Origin: Nemertoderma westbladi
Lineage: Eukaryota > Xenacoelomorpha > Nemertodermatida > Nemertodermatidae
Length of the DNA: 64,000 nt
Direction of reading: 5' to 3'
Assembly (NCBI GenBank): GCA_032718475.1
Contig: JAUCBJ010008684.1
Span: forward strand, 1 to 64,000
In this document: in pieces, positions 52,817 to 62,798 of the stretch
Position numbering within the stretch: the first letter of the stretch is position 1
Layout: each line of letters opens with the position of its first letter
Made by a program: the position numbers and the translations under genes
Notes under the pieces: generated by a model
What the model was told of the DNA's origin: nothing
The model's input: only the letters and a program-made list of their open reading frames with translations
The model's database searches: none

Positions 52817-53853
52817 TTATATGTCTGCCTCAAGCATAATAAGGTCATGTATAGAACGTTTATAAGTGGTTCCACTGCTATGGGTTAGAATGTCGACAGA
52901 ACGAACATTGCCGTATTCATCAGGGTACACACGTGTAATCCGTCCCAAAGGCCACTGTGATCGAGGGATAATTACTTGTAAGATAAGAACAACGTCATTG
53001 ACTTTCACATCACGTTGTTGTCGTGTCCAGTCCTTTCTGTCTTGAAGAAGACACATATAACCAGTTATCCATTTGTTCCAAAAGCGAGTCGCTAGTATCT
53101 GACCTTGCTTCCATGTCTTTGGTGTCCCAAGCTGGTATGAATATATAATATAATAGCTCGAGTTATTGGATTGTCATTAGGCAGAATAATTGGAAAAGCC
53201 GTATCATAGGGTACTAATGATTGAGCAATACGACTTGATACAGGCATAATGTTGTTCACATCAAGAACAGGACAAAATTTTCTCAAGGAACTATTAAAAA
53301 AAATATTCTTACCTAAAGACAGACGTGTATATTCGTTGGGAAATGATATTTTTTGAGCATAACAAAATATACAATATTTGGTGACGCTAACATTGCCTGT
53401 CTAGATGTTGGATTATATAAGTAGTAACAATAGCGAATGATGTAGACGATTTTTACCTGCAACTTAATCCAAGATGATGTTGTAGAAATCAGATAATTTA
53501 ATCGCTCATCTATTGTTAAATTTCGTGTTTTCTGAAATAAGGCATGGCGACGCTTGTTTTTAAGAACAAGATGAGCTTTACGAGTTCCAGCAATCAAACA
53601 ATCGGCACCATAAGAATCACTATTGTGCCCCTTTGAATTCAGTCTTATTGGTTGTTACGTCTAAGTGTTCAGCTGATTCAAATTTAGACTCAGAATATTC
53701 AAGAATATCGGTTAACATATTGGCTACAATATTTACCTGTGGTTCTGGATTCCCCAATACTACCTGAAGAGCAAGTTCTGTAGCTTCAACATGTGACACT
53801 TTAATGTCCGGATCGTTTTCACTAAATACATACAAACCTGGTTGAAAAGGCAA
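52817..53853 (-). pseudogene. BEL/Pao pol remnant without integrase core
   Basis: Read from 53853 down: PFQPGLYVFSENDPDIKVSH, then a fragment with HLVLKNKRRHALF, then FCPVLDVNNIMPVSSRIAQS with HTSLGHQRHG (the zinc-binding N-terminal part of BEL integrase), then directly WTRQQRDVKVNDVVLI and QWPLGRITRVYPDEYGNVRS, the DUF5641-type C-terminus. The integrase catalytic core is missing and the frame is broken at least three times. It is an old fragment; RT is not seen. The neighbouring LTR start at 54210 may belong to another insertion. Confidence 0.82.
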
Positions 53854-54209
53854 TGGCCAATTCGACTCTGCTTTAGCTAGAAATTTTGGGCCGTACCACC
53901 AACATCTTGAATCAAGTAGTACGTTTCAATAATTGATTTAATCGGCATTTTGCTAATGGGTAATTGTTTATAAGAGAAGGTGGGTTTGATTTCCACAGCA
54001 TCCTCACCATATAGCGGCCATTTACTAACCTTGAACTTTCCTTTAGAATATTATCTAAAGCGTAAGAATCATTACGAGATAATGTCAAGTCTTCATCACA
54101 ACTAAATTAAGTTTTAACTAATCCTTCTATACCAAGTGATTGTTTAACTAATGACCTTTGGGATAATGAGTTTGTTGAGTTTGGGCCGCCGCTATTTTTA
54201 AATAAGTTT
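53854..54209. other. Noncoding, probably further pol decay
   Basis: No clear frame; minus-strand reading has short pol-like scraps only. Confidence 0.4.
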
Positions 54210-54967
54210 TGTGACGGGATCCACCTAGGATCCCGGTTTATCCGGTTTCTGAATTACGCGTCGTCCCCGGCCGTGTGTGTGTATAAAAGGATGACAAGAG
54301 TTATTGATCGCTGTATATAGTCTCAGGGTATAATAGTATAAAATATAGGTGAATAATATAAGTGTACCGGTAAAGAGTTCCAGTACCGTCCTAACTAACT
54401 GACTTACTATAAGTGAATGGGATAACATGATGACTGGTAATATATATTGCACAGTTGGCCATGTGGTGTTACTCAGTCGATGCTTTCCCCCCATTGGCTA
54501 ATAACCTATTTCACACCCTCTGCCCTGCGGTGGTGTTTCCCCCCTGCTACTGTTACTCTCCTCTATCTCAGGGGTGTAACCCCTGACCCCTATTGTGTGT
54601 GTGTTTCTCCTTCCCACTTTGTTGGAGTGACGCGAGGTTGATATTGGTAATCAACCTCGTGTTCCCAATATTGCTTGAACCTCACTTTATGGGGCTAATG
54701 TGGCGGAATTGAATACGCTCACACTCCCCCCCATGCTATCTTCCTGGTGAGAAGATAGCATCCACCTCAAGTGCGCTACAATTCCGCTGGATCCCGATCT
54801 AGTATCGGGTGTGGGGTGGAACTATTTATTCCGGAGCCGGCTTTCCAGGCCGCTCCCTATGGGTATGATAATGCTACCCCGTCTTGGTACAACTCTACCT
54901 ATTTGTACCAAGACATCCGGCGTTCCCTGTCGGGCCAATCGTGCGCCTCTCTCACACAATTTTGTTT
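54210..54967 (-). repeat. LTR-like end of copy 2
   Basis: Begins TGTGACGGGATCC like 27171 and ends near CTCTCACACAATTTTG. Contains a TATAAAAGG box at 54285 on the + strand and the conserved inverted repeats GCTATCTTC/GAAGATAGC and CTTGGTAC/GTACCAAG. Confidence 0.7.
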
Positions 54968-55444
54968 CCCCGACACTTTTGCCCTAACTCTCCTCCACTC
55001 TCACCCTAACTCTAACATACTCTCGGACTTCCTCGTCCCTCACTCTGCCTCTTACTTCTCCCCCCCCCCACCCCACACTTGAATTGCGCCCACACTCTCT
55101 TTACACTCCGCACTATCACCTCCTGCTCGACCCCTATTCTCACTTGCATACTCCTTCTGACGAGTCTCACCCCCCCCCCTCCTGTGCCGTCGCACTCAAG
55201 AAGTGTGAAATCGTCTAGTGTCTCGTCCATAGCGCCATAGTCAATTGGTCCCCAGTCCCAGTAGCTAATTGAGAAAGGTTGTATGACTATAGTACTTACT
55301 TCGAATATATATTTGTTACTAGATTACTGATTGCTACGTACGTACATACAAATTGCATTTATTCAATTATTTTAGATTACTTGAATTTGTACTTAGAGTT
55401 CGCACGTCTTACGTGGTGCCTTCCAGGCATGCCACATCGAAGTC
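54968..55444. other. CT-rich tract and spacer
   Basis: CT-rich with C runs (~55062-55075 and ~55170-55180); no gene seen. Confidence 0.5.
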
Positions 55445-56502
55445 TCAGTTCGTCCCGCCTGACTTTGGGAACCATCTCAGGTCTTTCCCCCTGTCGTCCT
55501 CCTCCCTTGGTCGCTTCTTGGCCGCTGCCGCTCCCTTGGCCTTATCTCCCTTCAGGCCCCTGACCTTCGCCGTTACCTCTTTACTGATCCTGGTCGTCGG
55601 CTCCTTGGGCGCTGGTGTTATCAGTTCCCAGTATCGCTTCGCGGGTGGCCCCTCCGAGTGACCCTGCAATCTTCCCCTGGTGGCGTCCCATAAGATTGTT
55701 TTCATCGCCCGCGGCACATGCTTCGCCAAAAAATCTCTGAAGTCCCCTCGGTTCTGTGGCGTCCACCTGTCCAAATACCTTTGCGTATTCATCACCCCGG
55801 CATACAACGCCGCCGTTGCTACTTCCTGATAGGTGAACGGCAACCTTCGTTTGATGATCTCTAAGTGAGCCTCCTGATTAATACTGAAGAAGCCCCATCT
55901 GAACTCCTGGGCCTTCATACGTTGCCGTGTCATGGCCCCGACGTCGGCCTACTCCTCGAAGATTCTAAACTTCTCGTCGTCGTCCATCCAGTCGCACTGG
56001 CGTCCGTAGTGTCCCCGAAAGTTACACTTCGAACATTGGTTATGCAACCGTGGACACGCCCCCATCCTGTGGCTCGACTCGCGGCAGTAGAGACAACTAG
56101 TCCCTTTCTGGAACCGGTACAAACAGCTCCTTTCCTGGTGGGTCTGTCTCCTACAGTAGTCACAGCCGAGTACAAATATCTCCCGCCCCACGTCGTATTT
56201 CGCCCCAAGCGATCTCCGCGGTCTATGGAGCCGCTGTTGAGTGAGCTTTTGGATGTTAGCTCCCTGTTCACATCGATCTCCTCGTCCCTCCCGGGCATCG
56301 TCTCCCCGAATACTACCCGTGGTGCCATCCCCGGTTGCTTGCCCAACCTGATGGTGCTCCCCGCGAAATCCATCGCCGGCTCCTCATGCACCCAGGCCCG
56401 CTTGCCGGGTCTGTCCCAGAAGGCCCTTGCCCCACTGGCCGTCACCACCCTCCCGCCAACCCAGTCCGTGTCCGAGTGGCCCAACCTTCCGATGGGCGGC
56501 AT
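55445..56502 (-). pseudogene. Zinc-knuckle protein segment downstream of exonuclease
   Basis: Frame changes separate a first part (RLGKQPGMAPRVVFGETMPG) from a Cys-rich part at 56191-55949 with at least three CxxC groups: CDYCRRQTHQERSC, SCLYCRESSHRMGAC and CSKCNFRGHYGRQC, the last two being good CCHC knuckles. After one stop the same frame continues (55933-55445) with QEFRWGFFSINQEAHLEIIK, and a basic KAKGAAAAKKRPREEDD tail. A nucleic-acid-binding C-terminal half of the gene at 58069 is likely. No known family recognised. Confidence 0.6.
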
Positions 56503-57299
56503 CTCTCCAAACTATCGTCATCCTCGTCCTCCTCTGGAAGTGGCTCCAACCCCAGTATCCCGGTGGATCCACTGTGTCCCTTCCCACCTTGGCTCTCGCC
56601 CATGGCTCTCCACCCTTCTAGCTCTCCTAGCCTCCTTAGCGGGTGATCGCCCTCGGCGCCCACTGGTATGGGCGTCGTTTGCAACCCCGATGTCAACTGT
56701 TTTGGTGATCCCACCGTCCATCCTAACTCTCGCCCTAGAGACTCCCCCGAACTCCCTGACGACGTCCAACAAAGTTTGTCTAATGCCGCTTGTTCCTCGA
56801 AGCCGTAGCTCTGCGCCCTATCTTCTTCCTCACTCTCTTCTGCTTCTCTCCTCTCCTGTCTTGCGATTTCTTCCAATCGCTTCGCTTCCCATCTATCTGC
56901 CTCTAGCTGCTCCCATCTTTGATATGGTGTATCTACGTCCCTGTCCACTAGATGTCGGCAGTTATAGTATAACGACTTGCCCTTCAGCCCCGAGTGGTCT
57001 ACCAGACCCTCGAAAGCCGTCTTAAAGGCTCTTCTGTAGCTCAGGGGTGATCCCGATAGCAGGAATGCCGTTGGTTCCTTCCCAATGACAATGGTCATGA
57101 ATAGGTTTAGCAAACCCATCATTATCCAGTCCTCCTGCAGGATATTTCGCTTCTGATATACCTTTATCGCTCCTTTTCGGAATTGATACACCTCTTGTTT
57201 CCCTGGCCTCGCTCCCCACTTCAGCGAGTTTGCTAACTCTGCTCCGTACTCTTCCCTGAACTTTCCCCAGTCCATCGGCTTGTGACACACGTGCCCCAT
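56442..57299 (-). pseudogene. Linker segment with acidic helix (part of exonuclease gene)
   Basis: 285 codons, ending at 56442. QFRKGAIKVYQKRNILQEDW and RRAFKTAFEGLVDHSGLKGK, then a long charged helix (RWEAKRLEEIARQERREAEE). It overlaps the end of the exonuclease frame in a different phase, so one frame change joins them. Role unknown; coiled coil is likely. Confidence 0.5.
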
Positions 57300-57789
57300 T
57301 AGCTAGCCCATCGCCACCGCTCCACAATGTCCTGTCCACAATCCACCATAGTCTCCACAATAGTCCCAACCCGTCTGGTGCTGTCATAGCCATGAAGACC
57401 GTCTGCATGTCCAGAAGGTTGGGGGTGTCCGGACCGATGATTCTCTCCGCATCGTCGCGAATCGCCGATCCCACCTTTGTCATCGACTTCTCTCTCACTA
57501 GGGTTTGCACCGCCTTTGGCAACCGGTTCAACTTTGGCCCGTTCTTCTTCCCATACGTTCCCAGGTCGAATAGGAAAATATCCCCATTTGGCGCGGCCAA
57601 ATGTAGGAGTATGGTTCTGGCCGATCCCGCAGATCCTCTCCTCGAACCCTCCTCGTCTTCCACGGTTCCTTCATCGTCTAGGATCATATATCCTCTCCTA
57701 CTGACCGAATCTACGAATCTCTTCCAATCTTTCCTCGGCGGCTCACTCGCGTACTTCGGAATCCCGAACTTTGCCTCGTCTCCTTTCAT
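57022..57789 (-). pseudogene. DEDD-type 3'-5' exonuclease domain (EXD/RNase D-like)
   Basis: 255-codon frame. Exo I candidate: YMILDDEGT, giving the D-x-E pair. Then ILLHLAAPNGDIFLFDLGTY matches the L.QLAT..G..YLFD pattern of EXD1/Werner-type exonucleases. Then LPKAVQTLVREKSMTKVGSA and IRDDAERI, the exo II region with its Asp, and LLDMQTVF. Exo III (YxxxD) is not seen because the frame shifts at ~57400-57300. Such enzymes trim RNA or DNA 3' ends; EXD1 itself acts in the piRNA pathway. Lies in a retroelement, 1.2 kb after its protease. Family call is from motif reading only. Confidence 0.6.
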
Positions 57790-57850
57790 TACGTAGTGGA
57801 AATGCCCGAAGATAGCATTGTCTAGCGACGGTGTCCCGTAGCCCGACCAG

Positions 57851-58069
57851 TCACTGTTCGTGCACCTCCCTGAAATGGTCCTGCAGCGCTCGCGCTTTGT
57901 GACCCCTCTCTAGCCGCTCGTAGTATCCCCTTGTCTTCACTTCCGGATGCCTCTCGGTGAAATCCACCAGTATCTCCTTTCCTCCTAGCTCCGCCTTTCT
58001 CTTTCGCACAAGTTTGCTTGCCATCTCAAACTCTGCCCGATCGCTCAACCGTGGGTGGTGCCTTGCCAA
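57851..58069 (-). pseudogene. Basic N-terminal segment ahead of exonuclease
   Basis: 72 codons: a charged helical peptide (FEMASKLVRKRKAELGGKEI, RGYYERLERGHKARALQDHF). Followed after a frame change by the exonuclease frame. Possibly its N-terminus. Confidence 0.4.
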
Positions 58070-58516
58070 GGCGCAAACGAGATGAGTGATAGGTTAGGAT
58101 GGTTTGTTTCAGTTCGATGGCCTATCTCTCTCTGGATTACTAGGTTAATCAGCCTAAATTTCACTACTTAATTCTGAAGCTACTAAATTGTACCCTAAAT
58201 TGCGATTTTGTCCGTTACTTTAATTATGCTCCAGAATTTTCTTATTTCTGTTACCATAATTTGTTTAATTTTCTTAGCCCTATTTTATTTTATTTTATTT
58301 TAATTTAATTCAACCCTACTGTCGTGCTACTTACTATTGCCTATGGATTATTCTATTTCATAATCCACATTCTGGCCTATTCTGTGGGCCTGTGCAGTAC
58401 AACAGTATGCGTCGCGTGGCCAACGATTTATCCAGCTGTACTCATATGCCCCCCACTCGCTACTCATTACTAACTAATATCTATACTATATATACCCCTT
58501 TACCTCTATCTCTTAC
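58070..58516. other. AT-rich spacer
   Basis: TTTTATTTTATTTTA stretch at ~58285-58305, no gene. Confidence 0.5.
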
Positions 58517-58965
58517 TAACCGGTACTATGTACCCTCTTACTACTCTAACCAACTCTTACTCTTACTAACCTCTGATTCTCTCTAACTAACTAACGGTAC
58601 TACGTACCCTCTTACTAACTCCTCTAACTCTCTCTACTAACTAACGGTACTACGTACCCTCATACTACTCTAACTCTCTCGACTAACTAACGGTACTACG
58701 TACCCTCTTACTAACCTCTAACTCTCTTTAACTGACTAACGGTACTATGTACCCTCTTACTAACCTCTAACTCTCTCTAACTAACTAACGGTACTACATA
58801 CCCTCTTACTAACTTCTCTAACACTCCTAACTAACTAACGGTACTATGTACCCTCTTACTAACTTCTCTAACACTCCTAACTAACTAACGGTACTACGTA
58901 CCCTCTTACTAACTTCTCTAACACTCCTAACTAACTAGCGGTACTACGTACCCTCTTACTAACTA
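58517..58965. repeat. Minisatellite with GGTACTACGTACC palindrome
   Basis: About nine units of ~50 bp: ACTAACGGTACTACGTACCC then TCTTACTAACTTCTCTAAC. The GGTAC-TAC-GTACC core is an inverted repeat. Corresponds in position to the CT-rich tract of copy 1, which lacks this core. Confidence 0.85.
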
Positions 58966-59280
58966 GCTTCTAACTACTTACTGCGTACCTATTATGTACT
59001 ATTATATTTTTTTTATTTTTTTTTCTTTATTTTGTGTGGGAAGGGCGTCTCGCCCTCAATCCCACCCCCCTCAGTCCAAAACTTGGACGACTAAATACCT
59101 CTCTAACTCTATTCTAAGGTGCCCTCTCTAGTAGACAATACTTGCTACCGCACCTCTACGGATCCAACTACGGATCCATCTTTTCATCTCAGTCCAACTT
59201 GTTGGACGACTCAGCGACCTAAGGGGTGATTCCTCCAGCAGGCAACTCTCCCACTGCCCCCCTATAGGTCCTCTAATTCT
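58966..59280. other. Spacer shared with copy 1
   Basis: AT-rich run, then GTGTGGGAAGGGCGTCTC and CCCACCCCCCTCAGTCCAAA shared with 32456-32510. CCAAACTTGTTGGACGACT-like phrases recur (~59075 and ~59195). No gene. Confidence 0.6.
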
Positions 59281-60708
59281 TCACTCCGCTCTCCTTGCCA
59301 ATTCGGTTGGCCTTTTCTCCTGTCTTTGAATTTGGAAGTGCTGTCTACTCTCTATATTATTGAATTTCTCGTGGTCGTCCCTTGGCGGCAAAATGCCACC
59401 CTTCAACCTGTTGCCCGGCGGTATAATGCCGCCCCTGGTGTCATCCTTATTCTTACATGCCACCTCTGCTGGCCTCTCCCTTAATATGTGTGCTGGCATT
59501 AAAAGCCTCGACAACCCCCGTTCGTCCTTCGGTATACACGATCTCTGCCCATGTAATGCCCCCTCGCACTCTGTTAGTCGTGCATGCGTATGCAACACGC
59601 CTCCTTCTACTTTCCTAGCTTCTTTGTCACCTTTTCTCTTGGCCTTCTCTGCCCCTGGTTTAATCATCTCACATCTTCTCCCTTTCCATCTTGTCTTCTT
59701 ACTCGGTTTCCCCCTTGTCGGTATGCCTCTCAACCGGACCGGCATCTCTTCCGGACACTCCTCTGAACACTCCTCTGGACACTCCTCCGGACTATTGTCC
59801 TCCTGACACTCCACCGGACACTCCTCCGGTTTGTCCTCTGGACATCTCGCCGTCCGCTCCTCTCCATCTCCATACCGATACTTGCTGGGACCCTTGTTCC
59901 AACCCATTGTCTCTAAATCTTCTGCATCCACGCCATTCTCCTCCGCCCACTCTCTTGGTGTTCTCTCTCTAGGTGCTTCCACTTCTAGCTGTCTCCCACT
60001 ATTGCCCATCTCTGGCCTCTCCTCTACCTCCTCAACAGTCCCTGGCACCATGCACCCTGAAGTCTCGGTTACACTGAATGGTATGTTGGTTCTTATTGGG
60101 CCGGTCAGCGTCCACCCGAATGGTGTTAAAATCGCCACCGGGTCACACCGCCTGTCTTCGCCGAAGACCGTTTGTATTTTTTCGTGGGCCGTCGGGCAGT
60201 CCATTCCTACTATGATGGATACCTTCCTAACGTCCACCTCTGGGATTGAGAAATCGATACTGTCCAGGAATCTATATTGCTCGACCTCGATGTTGGTTGG
60301 TCGCCTGGCGTTGATGTTTATTGACTCTATCACCTGGATGGGGTCGATGCTCGCCCCATAGTTGCATCCTGGTGCTATTGCTGCTATCGCGCACCGTCCG
60401 GTCCTCATCTCCAGGATTTCGTCTTTGCTGGAGATTGTTGTTACCGCCATTCTACTCGGCCTTGTCCTCAATCCTATCTCCTCGGCCACCCAATTCTCGA
60501 CTAATGTGAAGGCAGCTCCATTGTTGACCAGCATCAGTGTGGTCACTGATCGATTGCCTTCCCCGATCACTCGCACTGGTACTACCCCAAGTAGCACCGT
60601 TCCTCTCTTCGTCGCCCCTACTGTGCTCGTTGCCATCGTTTGGCCTTTGCTTTGACCAAACTTAATTGGCGTCTTCTTGCATTGCCTAGCTTTATGTCCA
60701 CTCATCAC
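59281..60708 (-). CDS. BEL-type aspartic protease region, copy 2
   Basis: 475-codon open frame. Starts with the end of a zinc knuckle (SGHKARQCKK), then VLLGVVPVRVIGEGNRSVTT, LVNNGAAFTLVENWVAEEIG (active-site loop with NNG where D-S/T-G is expected), MDCPTAHEKIQTVFGEDRRC and ILTPFGWTLTGPI, as in DUF1758 proteases of BEL elements. Then a low-complexity Cys/Pro/Glu block (PEECPEECSEECPEE) coded by a 12-bp repeat, and a Lys-rich tail. The missing catalytic Asp predicts an inactive enzyme despite the long open frame. The upstream start is uncertain because the Gag frame reaches it through stops. Confidence 0.78.
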   Translation of the reverse strand: MMSGHKARQCKKTPIKFGQSKGQTMATSTVGATKRGTVLLGVVPVRVIGEGNRSVTTLMLVNNGAAFTLVENWVAEEIGLRTRPSRMAVTTISSKDEILEMRTGRCAIAAIAPGCNYGASIDPIQVIESININARRPTNIEVEQYRFLDSIDFSIPEVDVRKVSIIVGMDCPTAHEKIQTVFGEDRRCDPVAILTPFGWTLTGPIRTNIPFSVTETSGCMVPGTVEEVEERPEMGNSGRQLEVEAPRERTPREWAEENGVDAEDLETMGWNKGPSKYRYGDGEERTARCPEDKPEECPVECQEDNSPEECPEECSEECPEEMPVRLRGIPTRGKPSKKTRWKGRRCEMIKPGAEKAKRKGDKEARKVEGGVLHTHARLTECEGALHGQRSCIPKDERGLSRLLMPAHILRERPAEVACKNKDDTRGGIIPPGNRLKGGILPPRDDHEKFNNIESRQHFQIQRQEKRPTELARRAE

Positions 60709-60998
60709 ACATCACGAGTAGATCTCATTTCTTGCCGCGTATTCTACCTGATCTTCCCTGGGTAGCGCTTGCCAGTACATGCAGTTCATGGTCTAATGAA
60801 GCGCATTTGTATGTAGCTGGCATTTGCTCTTTGGGTCGTAGCTGTCTTTATAGAGTGCATTGCGTATCGCAGTTGCATTTGTACCAAAGTCCCTACTATT
60901 CTTATTGTTTGGGTTTGGCCTACTGGGCGTACTGGGGTTATGTTTATTTGTGTTGTTATTTTTCCCCTGTCTGCTCCATGATGTGGTCTTACCCCCGG
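60709..60998 (-). pseudogene. Gag-protease junction (broken)
   Basis: Minus-strand fragments in the protease frame (SRQGKNNNTNKHNPSTPSRP, SYDPKSKCQL) separated by stops; probably the nucleocapsid part with the first zinc-knuckle residues. Partly shared with 33968-34150. Confidence 0.5.
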
Positions 60999-62024
60999 CT
61001 ACCTGTGGACTAGCAGTCCCCTGCATTGCTGCGTATGGCAGTGATTGCCTGAGCTTTGGTAATGCGTTTGATAGTAGTAGTAGTTGTGCTCTGGTCTCGG
61101 TCTATGGTAGTCCGTCTTCGGTCCCTTTCCCAGGCTGTCCTCACTATAGACTGGGTCTGTTATTAGTTCGGCTTCATAGTTTAAGAAGTTCGACATTTCT
61201 TCTAAACCCGGTTCCGCACCCTTTCTATCTCGAGTGGAGAAAGCGATTTTCCTCCACTTGTTGCGCAGCCATATCGGTAGTGCCTGCGCTATTGTGGTGA
61301 TGTTGTTGGACGCGTTGAGTTCGTATGGTGCGTCTAGCGTCTTTAGCACGATTAGCGCCTTCTCGAACTTGTTTGCGAAAGTCTTAATGCTAACGGGATT
61401 ATCCTGTAGGCCACCCGATGTTATGCCTCTCAGGGTTTGCTGGATGATCTTGGCTGGGTGCCCGTATTCCCTGTCCAGTGCCCGCCATGCCGTCGTGAAC
61501 CCGCCCTCAATGCCCTGGTATTGCCTCACGATGTCGTATGCTGGGCCTCCTGTATATACTTGCAGATATTTTAGGCACTCCGCCTGCGTCACGTTTTTTG
61601 TTAGTATTTCGTTACTATACATGCGCCGAACCTGTATATATTCTTCCGGCCTACTCCCATCGAATTTGAACGGTTCTACGGGTGGTAACTCAATCCTAGT
61701 CTTTAACGCATCAATTAACGTGGCCATACCCATCGCCTGCGCTTCCAATGGGTTCGATGGGTGTTGTATAGTTTCTCCTGTTGGGTGCGGTCCGTCCGTC
61801 CTATTTTCTGCCTTCCTCTGGCTTGGGTATATCATTGGGGGTAGCAGCCCCCTCCATATTTCTGTGTCGCATGATCTATTTTTATCCATGGGATTCGTTG
61901 TTCTTGCTCCTATAGGGGTATATTGTTGATATTGTGATGGGGGAATGTCACCCTGTCCCCCCCCCCCCCCCCCGCCGGTATGTTTGGTACTGGGGTTGAT
62001 GTTAATATATTGGGGCCCATGCAC
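60999..62024 (-). CDS. BEL-type Gag capsid region
   Basis: 341 codons. Has PPVEPFKFDGSRPEEYIQVR, then NVTQAECLKYLQVYTGGPAY, DREYGHPAKIIQQTLRGITS and LDAPYELNASNNITTIAQAL, the DUF1759-type Gag pattern also present in the 15383 polyprotein. It would assemble the particle. The frame starts inside a run of Gly codons made by poly-C on the + strand (~61957-61973), where the upstream frame (62395-61910) meets it, so the true protein starts further upstream. Confidence 0.8.
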   Translation of the reverse strand: MHGPQYININPSTKHTGGGGGGGQGDIPPSQYQQYTPIGARTTNPMDKNRSCDTEIWRGLLPPMIYPSQRKAENRTDGPHPTGETIQHPSNPLEAQAMGMATLIDALKTRIELPPVEPFKFDGSRPEEYIQVRRMYSNEILTKNVTQAECLKYLQVYTGGPAYDIVRQYQGIEGGFTTAWRALDREYGHPAKIIQQTLRGITSGGLQDNPVSIKTFANKFEKALIVLKTLDAPYELNASNNITTIAQALPIWLRNKWRKIAFSTRDRKGAEPGLEEMSNFLNYEAELITDPVYSEDSLGKGPKTDYHRPRPEHNYYYYQTHYQSSGNHCHTQQCRGLLVHR

Positions 62025-62740
62025 CTATCCGCAATAATTCCCCCCTCCCCTGGGTATATGTTATGTCCTTGCATGCTGTAGTCATACTGCTGTACTGGTA
62101 CCGGTATAGGCCTATCAGCTTCTGGCCTACCTGCCGGTATGTATTCGGCAACTTCCGGGTTTAATCCCGTCGTCCACGCTATCCTATCGCTTACATTATT
62201 CCTGCCAGCATGGCCTATGGTATGTGCAGTAAGGCCTACAGTATGTCCTACAGTCTGTATGTGTCGCTTGGGATTGAAGTTTAATCTTCTCGAATAATCC
62301 TCCCCGCAGCTACCGTAATCTCGATCGGTAGCTAGATTCCGCCGGGAAGTTTCTCCTCGACTCCCTCTACTACTCTCGTTCTCGTACCGGTACATCGCGT
62401 ACCCATCTCTCGACGCGTAGTGCGCCCTGTCAGGTCGCGTTTATCCGGGACGACGGCAATCTCCCAAAGTTCGACCCCAATGACTCTCCGTTCCCATCTC
62501 GACTATCGATGGCTCGCTATCTGTCCTCGCTCTCCTATCGTTTGCGGCGATACTTCTCCTAATATCTTCTCTTCTTCTCTTTTCAGTGCAGTATTCCCGC
62601 TCATGAGATCTCTCGTCAATCTCCCGGTTAAACTCCACTGTTCTTCTTCCCTCCTCTGATCGGGCTCGACGCTTCGTCCGCCCTCTCGCGGCGTCAACCT
62701 GTCTCTCTCTGCTCGATCGGACGCCGCCGGGGATACTCAC
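61910..62740 (-). pseudogene. Gag middle segment (one stop)
   Basis: Two stretches in the same minus frame (62740-62444 and 62440-61910) separated by TAA at 62441-62443. Arg/Glu-rich (KRRARSEEGRRTVEFNREID), then RLNFNPKRHIQTVGHTVGLT and PNILTSTPVPNIPAGGGGG at the poly-G run. It links the N-terminal Gag segment to the capsid segment. Confidence 0.6.
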
Positions 62741-62798
62741 AATCCCCCTATTACTCTCCGTCGCCGGGTGTTGCGGTTTACCTAATTCGGCCTGCGCA

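Noticed and set aside
55865-57025. 386-codon + strand frame
   Set aside because: It lies opposite the exonuclease/zinc-knuckle gene, is low-complexity Pro/Ser/Leu, and shows no motif; the minus strand carries the recognisable domains.
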